The notes under the pieces were generated by a model, which saw only the letters and a program-made list of their open reading frames with translations, made no database searches and was not told the DNA's origin. DNA of 64,000 bases, taken from NCBI RefSeq assembly GCF_020382885.2, contig NC_058513.1, positions 17,757,641-17,821,640 on the forward strand, in the 5' to 3' direction. Both the position numbers and the translations under genes were made by a program. This document shows, one piece after another, positions 37,401-50,329 of the stretch (the stretch's first letter is position 1; the number at the start of each line of letters is the position of its first letter). This DNA is from Scatophagus argus (taxonomy: Eukaryota; Chordata; Actinopteri; Scatophagidae).

Positions 37401-38902
37401 TAAGCGTGAGGAGTGCGATTCAGTTTGCGCTGCGGTTGCTACAAGTGCTGCAGAACGTAAGACGAGACAGCCATTTGGGCGTTAAGTGGACCACCAGCGG
37501 CACCAGAGGCAGCTTCACAGAGGGCGAATACTGGCATGAGTGGAGCACAGCGAGGGGGGGGTTGAGGCAGCATACAAACTGGCCACAGTCCGATCCCGCC
37601 ACGCCGGTCTGGACACGCGGCGATGACCGAAGGTTTCCTGATCTCCAGTTACAATTTCAAGATATGCAAGAGATCAAAGTAGGATATCGAAGAGAAAATT
37701 ACTGACAACATCTGGAGGCTTTTTTCTTGAGGAACACTACAGAAAACGTGCAGCTGAAAAACGTGTGATATTTCAGTCATGGACAGAAAGCAGAGAGGCA
37801 CCGCATTCACGTACTCACATCCATGTTACCGAGTGGGAGACCTTCAGGAAAACCGCTTATGAAAAATGATATTTCCTCTATTGTTTAAATAGACTCATCC
37901 ACCAGAATATGTAAATATATGACAACTATGATACAAAAATCAATAATTACACTATTTGCATTCAAATTTTCATATAATTTCATCATGTAGCCTATATAGA
38001 TTTATATAGATTCCTCACATGCCTTGACAAATTGTACACAGGTGTAGCTTAGTCTCTTTGAGTCTTTGTTTTTCTTTTGCACAGAAATATCCCAAATTTT
38101 CTCGGAGGCCGCAGTCGGAAACCAAAACGCGGCATCTGCAAGACGATGCGTGACAAGCGTTTGAGGTCTGAAGACTCAAGAGAGCGGGCGGAAACGCTGC
38201 CACCGGCGATCGGGCTCATCCTCCACCTCCTGGCTCGGTTCTGCTGCGCCTCAGACGTCAGCCCAGGAGTCCGGGAGTGCAGAGAGGGAGACGGCGGGCG
38301 TGGACGCTCGCTTCGTGAACAGACTCGGGTGAAGAGAGGCTCAGTCAGTGGAGTTGTGTTCATTCCTTTGTGTCCTTTGAGAGCCCTGAGGAGGTTTTCT
38401 GCTAAGTCGACAGAGCCAAACGTGTAAGAGAGGAAGAATCCTGTCCGTCAGTAGCGATGATGACGAGGATGAAGATGTTGATAATGACAGTAGCTCTGTG
38501 CTGGGTGTCCACCCACTCACAATGATGTGGGGCTACAATCAGCACCGTAGCCTCCGCCGCAGTGACACTGACCATCAAAAAGCTGCTCAGAGGAAAAACA
38601 CTTTCTCTTGTATTCCCTTTTTAACTCCCCATGAAGTGTCCCACAGCCCACAATGGAGAGGACGAAATGAGAAGACAAGTCGGGGGGAGAGGGGGAGAGT
38701 CGGGGAGCCCCCCCCCCACCCCCGCTGTGGAAAGGCACACCAGAGGAGGAGGAGGAGGAGGAGGAGGGAAGGGGGTCGATGATGAAGATGGCCAAGAGGG
38801 GAGTAAACTCATGGATCTTGTTGATAAATCGGAGAAAATGTTCATGTTGTTGTTTAGTTTTTACTGAGTTAACAAAAAGTGTCATCAAGCTCAGGTGTGT
38901 CC
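34481..38902 (-). other. Probable kctd2 3' UTR and downstream sequence
   Basis: About 4.4 kb without recognised coding sequence follows the kctd2 stop codon. A long 3' UTR is inferred, not shown. The segment contains a purine-rich (GGA)n tract at 38744-38770 and a hairpin with perfect 9-bp arms (AGGTGCCTC at 36517-36525, GAGGCACCT at 36546-36554). Confidence 0.35.
38690..38775. repeat. G-rich and (GGA)n purine tract flanking a C run
   Basis: The plus strand has GGGGGGAGAGGGGGAGAG, then CGGGGAG, a run of ten C and a CCCCCGC stretch, then seven or eight GGA units. The tract could form a quadruplex on either strand. It lies about 130-210 bases downstream of the kctd2 stop codon. Confidence 0.8.
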
Positions 38903-41900
38903 TCACATCCGCGAGCCTCGCTCCTGAAGGATCTGTGAGGGAGGAAGGAAAAATGAGTTAGGAAGTCTCAAACTGAAGCTGGTATTTCCTGAAGATAAGG
39001 CTATTCTTTCCATGGCATTTTTATTGACAAAAATAAAAACATAGAATATGTGCATCCTCGTCACCTGGGCAGACCACTCACCTTGGCCTTCTCGGTGGGC
39101 TCGATGACGATGCCGTTGGTGGAGTTGTTGAGTTCCCGGGAAACTACACATAAAAACTCTGCCTGGTCCTCATTGCCGTAGTTGTAAGAGGAGCCGATGC
39201 TTATGAGCTGTGGAGAGGAAAGAAAGTGTAAGACAGGAAACTTTAAGGTTGCTTCTGTGGAGGAAACGTCTGCATGTCAAAAGTTCTGTGGATTATAAGC
39301 TAAATTCTGGGATTTTTATTGGAATTTTACTGGGATTTTATTGCTCGGTTCCACTTTCTCAAATGAGAGGATTTCCTGCTTTTCTCTCTACTTTCTATAC
39401 TTTATAAATTGATTATCTCTGGGGTTTAGAGCTCCTGTAATGAAATTGTAATGGATATTTTTCACTATTTTCACACTTCTTATAGACAAAAATGACCGAT
39501 CAATCAAGACTACGATCAGCAGATTCGTCTGTAATGCTGGCGATTTGGGGCTTTGCTCAAAGGCACCTTGGTGGTGGTAATCACGGGGGTTACTTGGATC
39601 GAACCGACAACCTTCTGGTCACAAAGCTCGTCTCTCTTTTAGGCCACAACTGCCAACATCTTCACAGAAGCTAATGCCAGAGAACGGGGACACATTTCAG
39701 TCGGATACAAAATGCTGAGCTCTGACACTCGGTCATACGCGTGTTTAAAGAATTCACTCACATTTAGTGACAAATATCCGAGAATTCATCGACTTTGCAA
39801 ACTTTTCTTTATAAATGTTTTAAGCCCGCCTCCAAACTGAGGCTTGCAACAGCAGCTTTGAAACCAGCAAAGCGTAAACTAAGACATGACAGGAGAGAAA
39901 AAAAAATCTGCATTTTGTGCACCTGCTCGAACTTCCAACCGTCCGACATGGTGGAGACCATCTGTGTGAGTTCCTCCTCTTGGCACTGTAGTACTCGATA
40001 CACATGCTTCACAGGACCCTGAGGGACACGACAAAGCACACACATACAGAACAGCATCAATGATCTGCCCACAAACACAAACAAAAAGCTATTTTTGGTT
40101 TTATTTGTGCTGGAACAAAGTCTGGTGTACAAATTTATTCTATTCTCAGCCGTCTGACCAGACGTCACTGCTTTGGCGTCTGTTTTCTGCACCTGAGACG
40201 TCCGGTTCTCGTTGTCCCGTATCCTCTCTTTAACCAGCCTCACCAGTGACGCGATGTTGTAGAACTCGGCTTCCTCAAGAACACCTGACACAGAGCAGAT
40301 GTCCTGATTTATGTACAGGAAAACACAAAATTCATGCAAAATAAAAGTCCTCTGCTACTTTCATATGTTTATCTGATGGGGACAAAAGCCGTTCTAAATG
40401 TTGTCCCCATCAACCCCCCGAAATCAACGCCTACGACATGACAGTGTGGTTCATCAGACTTAATTGTTTGCTCTCAGCTCCGCATGATGTTTGAAAATCT
40501 CACAGCAGTGACCCAAATGTTTTACCTTCCTCGGCCAGATTCTTATCCATGATCAGTTTCCCGTGCCGCAGGTAATTCAGGATGGGGCCGAAGTACGTGG
40601 GGTCCCTGTCGATCAGGTAGGCCCCCGTCTCGTCCTGTAGGAACACGTCAAAAGCTGACATTAGAGAGGAGGACTGGTTGGTTTTTCCCTGAAGGTTAAT
40701 GAGATTCAATATATTTAGCTGACACTTTTATGACAACACGCAGCAGCTGCACGTACATCAACTTCATCAAGTATGCTGAGCTGCTTCATGTGCTACATTT
40801 AGAAACAATGAGAGAGTTAATGTTTTATGCCATAAAAGTGTGTGAATTTTTCATGACGTTAGCAGAGGTTTGTTTTCGTCTGAGGCTATAAAACACTGCA
40901 GGAAACAGCTGGGAGATAATAACAGGCGGAGTTAGAGCTGAAGCCAATCGACCGATCAGCCGTCAGCTATTCTGATGACCGACTGATCGTTTTGAGTCCG
41001 TTTTCAAGCAAAAATCCCAAACATATTTTTGCTTCTCTGGTGTGACAGTTTGCTGCTCGTTCTTGTTGTACATCGTTGTAAATTAAATATCTTTTTTGGA
41101 CTGTTATTTGAGGATGTCACCTTGGGGCTCTGTGATGGCCTTTTTACAAACTCATCGATTCAATAACTAAAATCACAAACTTGATTATATTTTCGTAAAT
41201 GGATGCTTTTAGCTTAACACGTAGACGTATGACGATAAGTGACCAGGAACTGCCGTGGATATCAGGATATCAGTGGATATCCAGAAAATCACGGACAGAT
41301 CGTGTTAAAGTGGTAGTTGTAGCCTTACGTAACAGTGGAGCACAATTACTGGCTTTAAAGGTCAGTTTGAAGTTTGTTAATGACTTCACACATGATTTGT
41401 GAGGAGCATCAACATCATATTATATCAACATTGTACTTCACTACATGTTTTGACAGATATGGTTACTAGCTACTTTACACATTAAGATGTTACATTAGAG
41501 AGATTGGATTAGTGGATGAAACAATAATAAAAATGGTCATTAACTGCAGTTTTACTGTACACAACAATGGAGAACAATCGATTAGGACCATAATTACATG
41601 CAGGAAAATGTCATTATTAATATTATTACTACACGGCCGAGCTGTAAGCATTTACCTTGCTTGATTTATCATTATTTACTTATACAGAGAGTGAACTGAG
41701 CCCTTTACTGTGACATGATGGAGCCACTCACTTTGTCTGAGTCCAGGTCCGGGTCCTCCTGACACAGTCGGAACAGGAAGGATTTTGGGTCCCTGCACAG
41801 CGTCTGTTTGGTCGTGATGAAGTAGGTCCCACCAACGTTGAGTCGAACCCAGCGTGAGCCCGGCTTGTCCAGCGGTTCGGACGGGGAGCTCGGGTTGCTT

Positions 41901-42088
41901 TTCACCGGGAAGCCGAACACCGAGCGTCCGCCGCTGCCACTCGACACCCCGCCGGGACTGAGCTGGCTGCTCCGCGGCGGAACCATGAGAGTGGGCGAAG
42001 CCAGGCGCATCGAGCCCCGAACGTCGCGGTGCTCGGGCTGCTCTATGGTGCCAGTACCGCTCTGTTCCACAACATGCAGCTCAGCCAT
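38903..42088 (-). CDS. kctd2: BTB/POZ domain protein KCTD2, complete
   Basis: An adaptor that assembles as a pentamer and recruits substrates to the Cullin-3 ubiquitin ligase. Exons in transcript order: 42088-41732, 40634-40526, 40284-40193, 40018-39923, 39207-39082, 38932-38903, all in phase, 269 aa (human 263). After a variable, Ser/Gly/Pro-rich N-terminus the BTB domain starts at residue 80 ([19 protein letters not shown]) and includes [25 protein letters not shown] and NYLRHGKL. The C-terminal half has [59 protein letters not shown] and the end ILQERGSRM. These are near-invariant in the KCTD2/5/17 group. The start MAELHVVEQ resembles the MAEL start of human KCTD2. KCTD5 and KCTD17 are the alternatives; the slc16a5 neighbour supports KCTD2. 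The 5' region is CpG-rich and faces tubgcp2. Confidence 0.94.
39545..39650 (-). mobile_element. tRNA-derived SINE fragment in last long intron of kctd2
   Basis: On the minus strand: GGCAGTTGTGGCCTAAAAG (A-box region), GGTTGTCGGTTCGATCC (B-box) and GGTGCCTTTGAGCAAAG. It resembles the head of the SINE at 23242, 5' end only, without a tail. Confidence 0.65.
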
Positions 42089-43755
42089 GTTAGCTTCGTC
42101 TGAAAAACACACACAACCGCACGATTAGCTAACGATACACTGCGGGGAAACAATTTCTCTCAGCCGATTTGTAAACAGAGCGAGGATATTTTTCTCCGAC
42201 GGGGAGGCTGGCATCAGGGCGTTGCTGCTCGCACTCGACCGCCTCTACCTCCAGCGCCAAAAATTAAGACACAAATATGACTAACAAAGGCAGTACGATG
42301 TCAGCAGCATCGCGTTTAATCGGTCCTTCACAAGATAAATTGGTCATTCTCGTCTATTCAAACGTTAATCAGAGAAAGGCAATTCTTCCGGGTTGTAACG
42401 TGATTACTGTTTACTTCCGCTATGTCATCGTTTTTCAAAATAAAGCTAAAGGAATTTTAGCCTTTAGTTAGTTTTTAACTGAAATGTTTTAGAATCAAAT
42501 CAAAAATAAATGTGTTTGAGATGGACTAATAACTTAATATCCAGCTTGTTCTTTGATACTTAAATTATCAAATGCTTTTTTGCTTATTGTTACTTCACCT
42601 GGATGTTTGACCTTCACCTTTTGACATCACAGCTAGCTTGGAAAGCAATCATGGACTAATATCCAAAAATTGTGTATTAATCTATAATGTCAATAACTGT
42701 CATTGTGGTCTCTGTGATGTTGTTCGGCTTCCTATGTTGTTTATGAGTTTTGTCCAACGTTGCAGTGTTTTGACCTTTTAGGCCATCCTACAATAACAAT
42801 AAAATAAACAATAAACAATCCAGGCACGTATCACAAAAAGTCTGTGTGTATTTCAACATGCAGCATTAAAGGGATTACTTTGAAATTATGTTTATTTGCA
42901 CAGGTAACAAAACAGTGCTTAAAAAGGACTGGGATGGTGACATCAAAATAACTCATATAGGCCTATGAGGACATCTCACGAGAAATAATTAAACCGTTAA
43001 AACTGGATGCAAACAAGGTAAAGCAAAAAGAAATGAAAGCAGCTGTGAAAATTGTTTGTCATAAAATAGAAATAAACGTAATGGATTAAGAAAAATCAAC
43101 TATATTGAATGACAACAGGGCGAGCAGAGAAAAACAGAAAAAGACACGAACTAGTTTTAATATTAAAGCTGTGCAGTTTGTTAACGTTAAGCTGTCAATA
43201 AATAAAGTTGTAGCATCTTGTTTAACCTGTGGGGGGCAGTATGGCGTCATTACAGCGCAGATTACAGTAGGAGAAGAAGAAGAAGAATTTGACTAGTTGT
43301 GGGCGCGTTTGGTATCTGCTCTGCTGTTCGCTGTTGTGCTGTAGAGATACGTCTGACAGGTACAGCGTCGAGACCTGGGTTAAACCCGCAAAAAGGTTTA
43401 TGACTATTGCGTTACGTTATTATACCTATTTGACAAATGGTCCATTCGGGATAAGCTAGCTACGCAGATATCATCCTCATCCTCCAGGCTAGTTCATTTT
43501 ACCCGGTACTGGCTGTATAGCTAGTTAGCAAGCTAGCATCAAATAACGTTAACTGTTAGCTCAGCATCGCTCGCAGCTCCTTAAAGAAGATGGTTCATGT
43601 AAGCCTTTAAAATCGCTGCTTGCGCCCGATTCATTGTCTGTCCTGAGTTCCGTTTGTCAGTATGAATCAGCACCTCTCATATTCATACCGACTGTATTGG
43701 GGCTAATCTGTTCTCCTCCTAAACAAAGTGTGTTGTCATTTCAGCTGCCTGAGCC
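42089..43755. promoter_or_regulatory. Head-to-head spacer between kctd2 and tubgcp2
   Basis: CpG-rich sequence just above the kctd2 ATG (to about 42250) is a likely promoter. The tubgcp2 side holds a CpG-containing stretch around 43300-43560 and an acceptor at 43743-43744, twelve bases before its ATG, so tubgcp2 has at least one noncoding 5' exon. Donor candidates are ACAG|gtacag (43360) and TCAT|gtaagcc (about 43600). Between them lies AT-rich sequence with no gene and a (GAA)n run at about 43274-43287. Confidence 0.45.
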
Positions 43756-46700
43756 ATGAGTGAGTTCAGGATCCACCACGACGTGAACGAGCTGCTCAGC
43801 CTGCTTCATGTTCGAGGAGGTGATGGAGCAGAAGGCTACATAGACTTACTGCAGAAACACAGGACTCCATATGTGACAACTACAGTCTCCGCGCACAGTG
43901 CCAAGGTGGGCACTCATTTGGGACTCCTTTAGCACAACATTGACCTTAACGTCCTAGAAGGATGGCATCAGGACGCTTTGCAGACATCACTGGCCAGCAG
44001 ATATTTTTTGCCAGATGTGCTCAAACAGCTGACACTAGAAATTAGAAATATGTTATTGTTTAGCTGGTTACATTTTTTTCCCAAAATGAATCATTAAAAG
44101 AGCTGGAGCTTTGATATTGGATTGGATATTGACTGTGTTGTCATTTTCAGGTCAAATTAGCAGAGTTCTCTAAAACTCCAGAGGACTTCTTGCGGAAGTA
44201 CGAAGAGCTCAAGTCCAAAAATGTTCGAAACCTCGACCCTCTTGTCTACCTGCTCTCCAAACTCTGTGAGGATAAAGAGGTAATCATTTACAGCTAATTA
44301 TATAGTTTTCACCCAAACCCATTCAAAACGTTGAAAAGTTTTTATCACACTGTCTCACAGCTTCGTTGTGATACTTTTGCAGACGCTCCAGTTTCTGCAG
44401 CAGAATGCCAAAGAGAGGTCAGAGTCATCAGCGAACACAACATCAACCACAACTGCCAGTTACAGTCTGCCTCAGACCACCTCCAAGATGTCCATGCAGG
44501 AACTGGACGAGCTGCGAAAGAAGCTCGGCAACGTTACGGCCAGCTCCAACGCTCCTCTGGTGAGCATTTCTTACTCAGATGCAGTTGATTTGAATCTATA
44601 GGAGGGGTCATTTTACAAGCCTTAACAGAATTTGGATGGGATTTTTGTTACTTTGCCGAGGTAAATGGTTGTGTTTTTCTTCCCCAAAAGCCCCAATTAC
44701 CTTCTCTTTTTAGGCACACAACCGACGACAATTTAGCATTCATGTCGGATGACACAGTGTATGAGTATGTAGTGAGAAGTGATTATAGTTGACCCGATAT
44801 CTGATCCTGTAACTCTCTTTGGCTTGTTTTTGTGAATTTGTTTTTTCCTGCAGCCTGCTGAAGTCACACGGAAAATGCTGAGGGACAAACACAACAAGAA
44901 GAACCCCACCCAACCTAACCCTGTGTTTCCTAACTGGGTGTACGACCGTCCTGCTCTCCTCGGAGATTTCATCACTAGCCCCACCCCTGCAGCAGATCCA
45001 GCTGTGGCCATTGGTAAGCCACTTTTAATGCTCAACTACGGTTTGTTATTGTTGGAAGTGTTTCTAACAGTGTTGCCTGCGGTCAGGCACGATGCCCCTG
45101 GCTGCTCAGGAACAAGCTCTGGTGGAGGATCTGCTGTTTGTCCTGATCGGAGTTGACGGGCGAGACATCACAGCTCAGCCTGTACTGGGTAGGCAGAACC
45201 GCTCCTTCATTGTGGACTCAACGCTGGACATGTCTGTCAAAGAGCTGGTTAACAGAATATTACCAGTTGCGTCATATTACTCCACTATAACACGGTGAGT
45301 ATTTAAAAATATCAAGTCGAATCGATGCTTTCAGACTATGAAGCTCATTTGTTCATGTTTCTGACTGCATCAGAGGAAACATCAGTAGTGGTTGTGGTTT
45401 TGTATTTGTCCTTCAGCTTCATCGAGGAGAAGTCGTCCTTTGAGTACGGTCAGGTGAACCATGCGCTGACGGCGGCCATGAGGACCCTGATGAAGGAGTA
45501 CCTGATCCTGGTCACTCAGCTGGAGCACCTCCAGCGGCAGGGCCTGCTGTCCCTGCAGAAGCTCTGGTTCTACATCCAGCCCACCATGAGGACCATGGAG
45601 ATACTGGCCTCTATTGGTAGGAGATTTGTGTCTTTGGTATTCCAACAGTCTCTTCATTTTGCTCCAGTTATACAGGTGTGTGCAGAGTAAAAACAGTTTC
45701 TGCAGCTGCTCACAGGTCTTTGAACAGCTCCTTCCTGTACTGTGAAGTGTAATGTCATTTTTTTATAAAAGTGCTCACAGACCGTTCAGAAGCTTGTATT
45801 GAAGCCAAGGTTTCAGCACCGGTATAATTTTTCTCATCCATGAATGTGAGCTTCTCATTTAGACCACTTGGGGGTGATCTGAACCCGGTTAAGAGAGAAC
45901 AGCAGCACCAGCAAGCAGCTGCAGTGTTTCATCATTAATTGATTAACTGTGAAAGTAATCAGAAATTGTAGCCCCACTACAAACATTGTGTTATTTTATC
46001 GACTTTGTTCACTAAAAAAAAAACAAAAAACGAAATGTTTTGTAAAGAATACGTAGACAGCTGGTACTGTTGTAAAATAAAAGCAATGTTTAAACTTGTT
46101 TAAACTTTCTCAGCGTCTTCGGTGGACAAAGGAGAATGTATGGGTGGCTCCACGCTGAGTCTTCTTCATGACCGAACCTTCAACTACACCGGCGACAGCC
46201 AGGCTCAGGAGTTGTGTCTCTACCTCACCAAGGCAGCCAGCGTCCCTTATTTTGAAATCCTGGAGAAGTGGATCTACAGGGGCATCATCAAGGATCCATA
46301 CAGGTGCACTTCAGACACAACAAACCACGCGTATCCTGCTGTATCTGCTTTGTGTCTGAACCTGAGTTCATGTCCGTTGTGTCCATACGTTGTGTCTTCA
46401 CAGTGAGTTCATGGTGGAAGAGCACGAGCTGCAGAAGGAGAAAATTCAGGAGGACTACAACGATAAGTACTGGGATCAGAGGTACACCATTGTGCAACAT
46501 CGCATTCCCTCCTTTCTACAGAAAATGGCAGACAAAATATTAAGCACAGGTAAAAACAAAACAAACAAACAAGCTTTACAGGAGCCTTTCTTAGGCTGAA
46601 AGATTTTGATTCCCATCTCTGTTGTTTTGTAGGGAAATACCTCAACGTGGTGCGGGAGTGCGGCCGCGACGTGACGTGTCCTGATGCCAAGGAGGTCCTG

Positions 46701-49148
46701 TACACCCTGAAGGAGAGGGCTTATGTGGAGCAGATAGAGAAAGCTTACAATTACGCCAGCAAGGTCCTGCTGAACTTCCTCATGGAGGAGAAGGAGCTGG
46801 TTTCCCGCCTGAGGTGTTTTTCTTTGTCGTTTTTCTTTCATTTATTTTTAGATTATTTTTCTTTTATTTATTAAACCACATGTGCCTGTGCTGTGTTTAT
46901 TAGATCCATCAAGCACTACTTCCTGATGGACAAAGGCGATTTCTTCGTGCACTTCATGGACCTGACGGAGGACGAACTGAAGAAGCCAGTGGACGACATC
47001 GTTCCTCCCAGACTGGAGGCCCTCCTGGAGCTGGCTCTGAGGATGAGCACAGCCAACACGGACCCTTTCAAAGACGACCTCAAGGTGGGTGGAAACAAGC
47101 CGGTGTGCAGGTGGACTCCAACACGACTCCAAATGGATGATAACGTTGCTTCGTATCTTGGCGAGTGGATTATGTGCCTGTTGTACTTAAAGCTAGTTCT
47201 TGCTGCCCCCAAGTGGCCAAAAAAGTCAGTTATTGCACATTGATTTAGATGATTCCTCACGATCCATCCATTGCTTCATTATACAAATATCAGTCAAGAA
47301 AGTCTTGTGGTCTTCTTTCACTCACAGATTGATCTCGTGATGTGAGCATCTTCCTGTTCCACACTTTTTAAGACCTGAACTTCCTCTCTTCTTTCCACAG
47401 ATTGACTTGATGCCTCATGATGTTATCACTCAGCTGCTGCGGGTGCTGGCCATCGAGACCAAACAGGAGAAGGCCATCATCAACGCAGAGCCCACAGACG
47501 TGGCCCTCAGCGGCCTGGAGGCCTTCTCCTTCGACTACATCGTCAAATGGCCGCTGTCGCTCATCATCAACAGGTTCCGCTCTGCCGCTGCCTCTCGATT
47601 TCACCTCATTCATGTGCTTATTATCGTTTGGTTTTCTTTTAACCTTCAGGATAGTTCAGCGCACTTCCTCTGCTGCCTTCTTAAACATAACATAATAATC
47701 AACAATAGAAAGTGCGGTTGTGATTTCCTAAGCTCATAGCAATGCAGCTAGATAAATTAAATAAATGTTTAGGTCTGGTAAAGCAAATCAAACACATTTA
47801 GTAAAGAAATATAAAAAAACAAATTTTGTCTCCAGGAAAGCCCTGACGAGGTACCAGATGTTGTTCAGACACATGTTTTACTGCAAACATGTCGAGAGGC
47901 TGCTGTGCAACGTGTGGATCAGCAACAAAGACTTCAAGCAGTACTCTTTACGTTCTCCCAAATGGTGAGCTGGGGTAGGATTTTAGGGAATTTATGTTAA
48001 TATAGCAAAACGTCCTCACACACTTCATTCAAACTGCTTTTATCGCCTGCCAGGTTTGCAGCTGCGTTCGCCCTGCGGCAACGCATGCTCAACTTTGTGC
48101 AGAACATCCAGTACTACATGATGTTTGAGGTGATGGAGCCCACCTGGCACGTCATGGAGAACAACCTGAAAACAGTGAGTGAATGAGCTCTCACATCCAG
48201 CTGACAGCCGCTGTGTGTGGACTGACCGTGTTTTCCTTCGCCAGGCCTCAAACATCGACGACGTGCTTTGCCACCACACGAGCTTCCTGGACAACTGCCT
48301 GAAGGACTGCATGCTCACCAACCCCGAGCTTCTCAGGATCTTCTCCAAACTCATGGCCATCTGCGTCATGTTCACAAACTGCATGCAGGTTTGTATCTTT
48401 TTAAGTATCCTTATTGCCTGACTAAAATGCCACACAGATGTGCGTCAGAACCTGATGAAACTACTGGATGCTTGTTTTTTGTTGACTGCTGTAGCGGTTC
48501 ACTCAGAGCATGAGATTAGAGCGTCTCTCTCTGGAACAAGGGACGATGGACGGTCCTCCCACTCAGAGTGAACATGCTGAGGAGGCAGAGAGGAAGAGGA
48601 TGACCACTAAGGTATTTTCACAGCAGTCATCGTCAGAGATTTAGATTTAGATCTGATCAAGCAGACCGTGTACTGCAGGAAATATCCGGTCAACGTGAAC
48701 ATGTTATCAAAAAAATATTCCAACTATTTGCAAAAACACCACAGCTTAAGAGCTTAACGTGCCTCAGCTGATACGTGGGTGCTGTCTCGCCGCTTCAGTT
48801 TTTAGCCGAGTACGTGGACGCCCTGCAGTCTGACGCAGGCTTTGAAGCCACCATCAGTAAGTGTGACAGTAACTTCAGCATGCTGCTGCTGGACCTGCTG
48901 GACAAGCTGAGCATCTACAGCACCAACGACTGTGAGCACAGCATGATCAGCATCATCTACAGGTAAACACATCGCGTCTGCTGCTAATGTGACTGAACGT
49001 GTATTTGGAAAGTCTTGGTATATGATGAGGAATTAATTTCTTCTCTTCTTTTTTAACCCCATAATGTCACAGGCTGGACTTCAATGGATTCTACACTGAG
49101 CGGCTAGAGAGGATGGCCATAGAGCGGAGTCAGAAAGCAGCAGCGTAG
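43756..49148 (+). CDS. tubgcp2: Gamma-tubulin complex component 2, complete
   Basis: GCP2 pairs with GCP3 and gamma-tubulin to form the small complex that builds the gamma-tubulin ring and nucleates microtubules at centrosomes. Coding exons: 43756-43905, 44151-44279, 44383-44559, 44854-45013, 45087-45294, 45417-45616, 46114-46303, 46404-46549, 46633-46813, 46904-47084, 47401-47573, 47836-47964, 48054-48174, 48245-48388, 48495-48611, 48799-48962, 49073-49148. Phases agree throughout and give 881 aa (human 902). The start is [18 protein letters not shown] Ser/Thr-rich linker follows at about 105-130. The GRIP1 part begins near [15 protein letters not shown] and runs through [18 protein letters not shown]. 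The GRIP2 part, which contacts gamma-tubulin, includes [59 protein letters not shown] and the terminal [15 protein letters not shown] polyadenylation signal lies at 49186-49191. No internal damage is seen. Confidence 0.96.
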
Positions 49149-49185
49149 CATGTTATGTGTTTGTGAATGTTAACTGTCACCCAGC

Positions 49186-49191
49186 AATAAA
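49186..49191 (+). terminator. tubgcp2 polyadenylation signal AATAAA
   Basis: Canonical AATAAA 38 bases after the stop codon, giving a very short 3' UTR. A second AATAAA near 49515 could serve a longer form. Confidence 0.65.
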
Positions 49192-49529
49192 AAGACATCC
49201 TGTCCTCGTGTCCGCCAGCCGTCCCGCTGATTGCCGCACAGACCTGATACTTCAGTGTGTAAATACTGTATGTTATTATCATGAACTGTATGAAATGTTA
49301 TAGTCTGATGTTTGCCGTCTCATTTCAGTGCTTTAAATTGTAAATTTTATGAAATGTGGAGCTATTGTGTTTATTCTGCTCTGGACATCAAAGTGGTGAC
49401 ACTTCCTATGGGTATCTTATTGTACACTGAAAATGTGTGTTTGTATTCATTAAAACAAGACTTGACTCTGTGGATTCTGACTCTCACTTGTGGCTTGCAA
49501 AAGCCTCCCGGCTGAATAAACCAACTTGT

Positions 49530-50299
49530 CAACAACATCTGCAGATGTTACATATGACAGATGTGTAGCTACTGTTTTGTTTCAGCTACATGAGACCTTT
49601 TCAGGGCTTAAGTTGAATGTTCACTATTTGATTTTGTTGTCAACTAAAGATTTATTATTATCATCATTATTATTATTGTCGTTTGTGGCCTAGTAAGTGT
49701 CATAACAAGTTACATTTAAACACAAGTTAGCTGAACAACGGGAGTCATACCGGAAATTCCACGACAATGATTTCAAAATAAAGGCGTGCAATTTGAAATA
49801 TATATATATATTTTAGTTTGTCGCAGTTTGGTTGCTGTAAGGTGGTATTCTGAATGTGTTGAAATAGTGGTTGAAACGAAGAACGCGTCCACCACACAGA
49901 CTGGACTCCATAGCTTAAATGTGCATTTTCTTTAGGAAATAGACGCAGCTGTGAACTTAACATCGCGAGGAATGAGGGGGAAAATGTCACAGGTTAGTCT
50001 TTATTCAGCGGCTGGTCGCTTATTCAAATGTACTTTGGGGAAGTTAACGTTTTAAAATTAACGCTGTGATTTTTTTAACCCTAATATTTGCGTACGAGCT
50101 CCTACGTGACCGAATGACCATGAACGGTGATGGCATTCTGACGTGTTTCAGTTTAGCGGAAGTCCGACGCGAGGTGTTTTTTCTGATCGCAACTCGCTTG
50201 ACAGTTACGGTAAACGTGCGAGGCGGCGATAAGAGCGCAGCGCAGGCGGAGCTTTAACGGAACAGCTGGCGTCGATGATTCACGGTGGAGTAACGGCAG
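49530..50299. other. tubgcp2-adam8 spacer and adam8 promoter region
   Basis: A (TA)n run lies at about 49798-49810. GC content and CpG density rise from about 50100 towards adam8 exon 1. No gene was recognised. Confidence 0.4.
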
Positions 50300-50329
50300 A
50301 TGAGAGCCAGTTTCCGAGCAGAGCGCACC

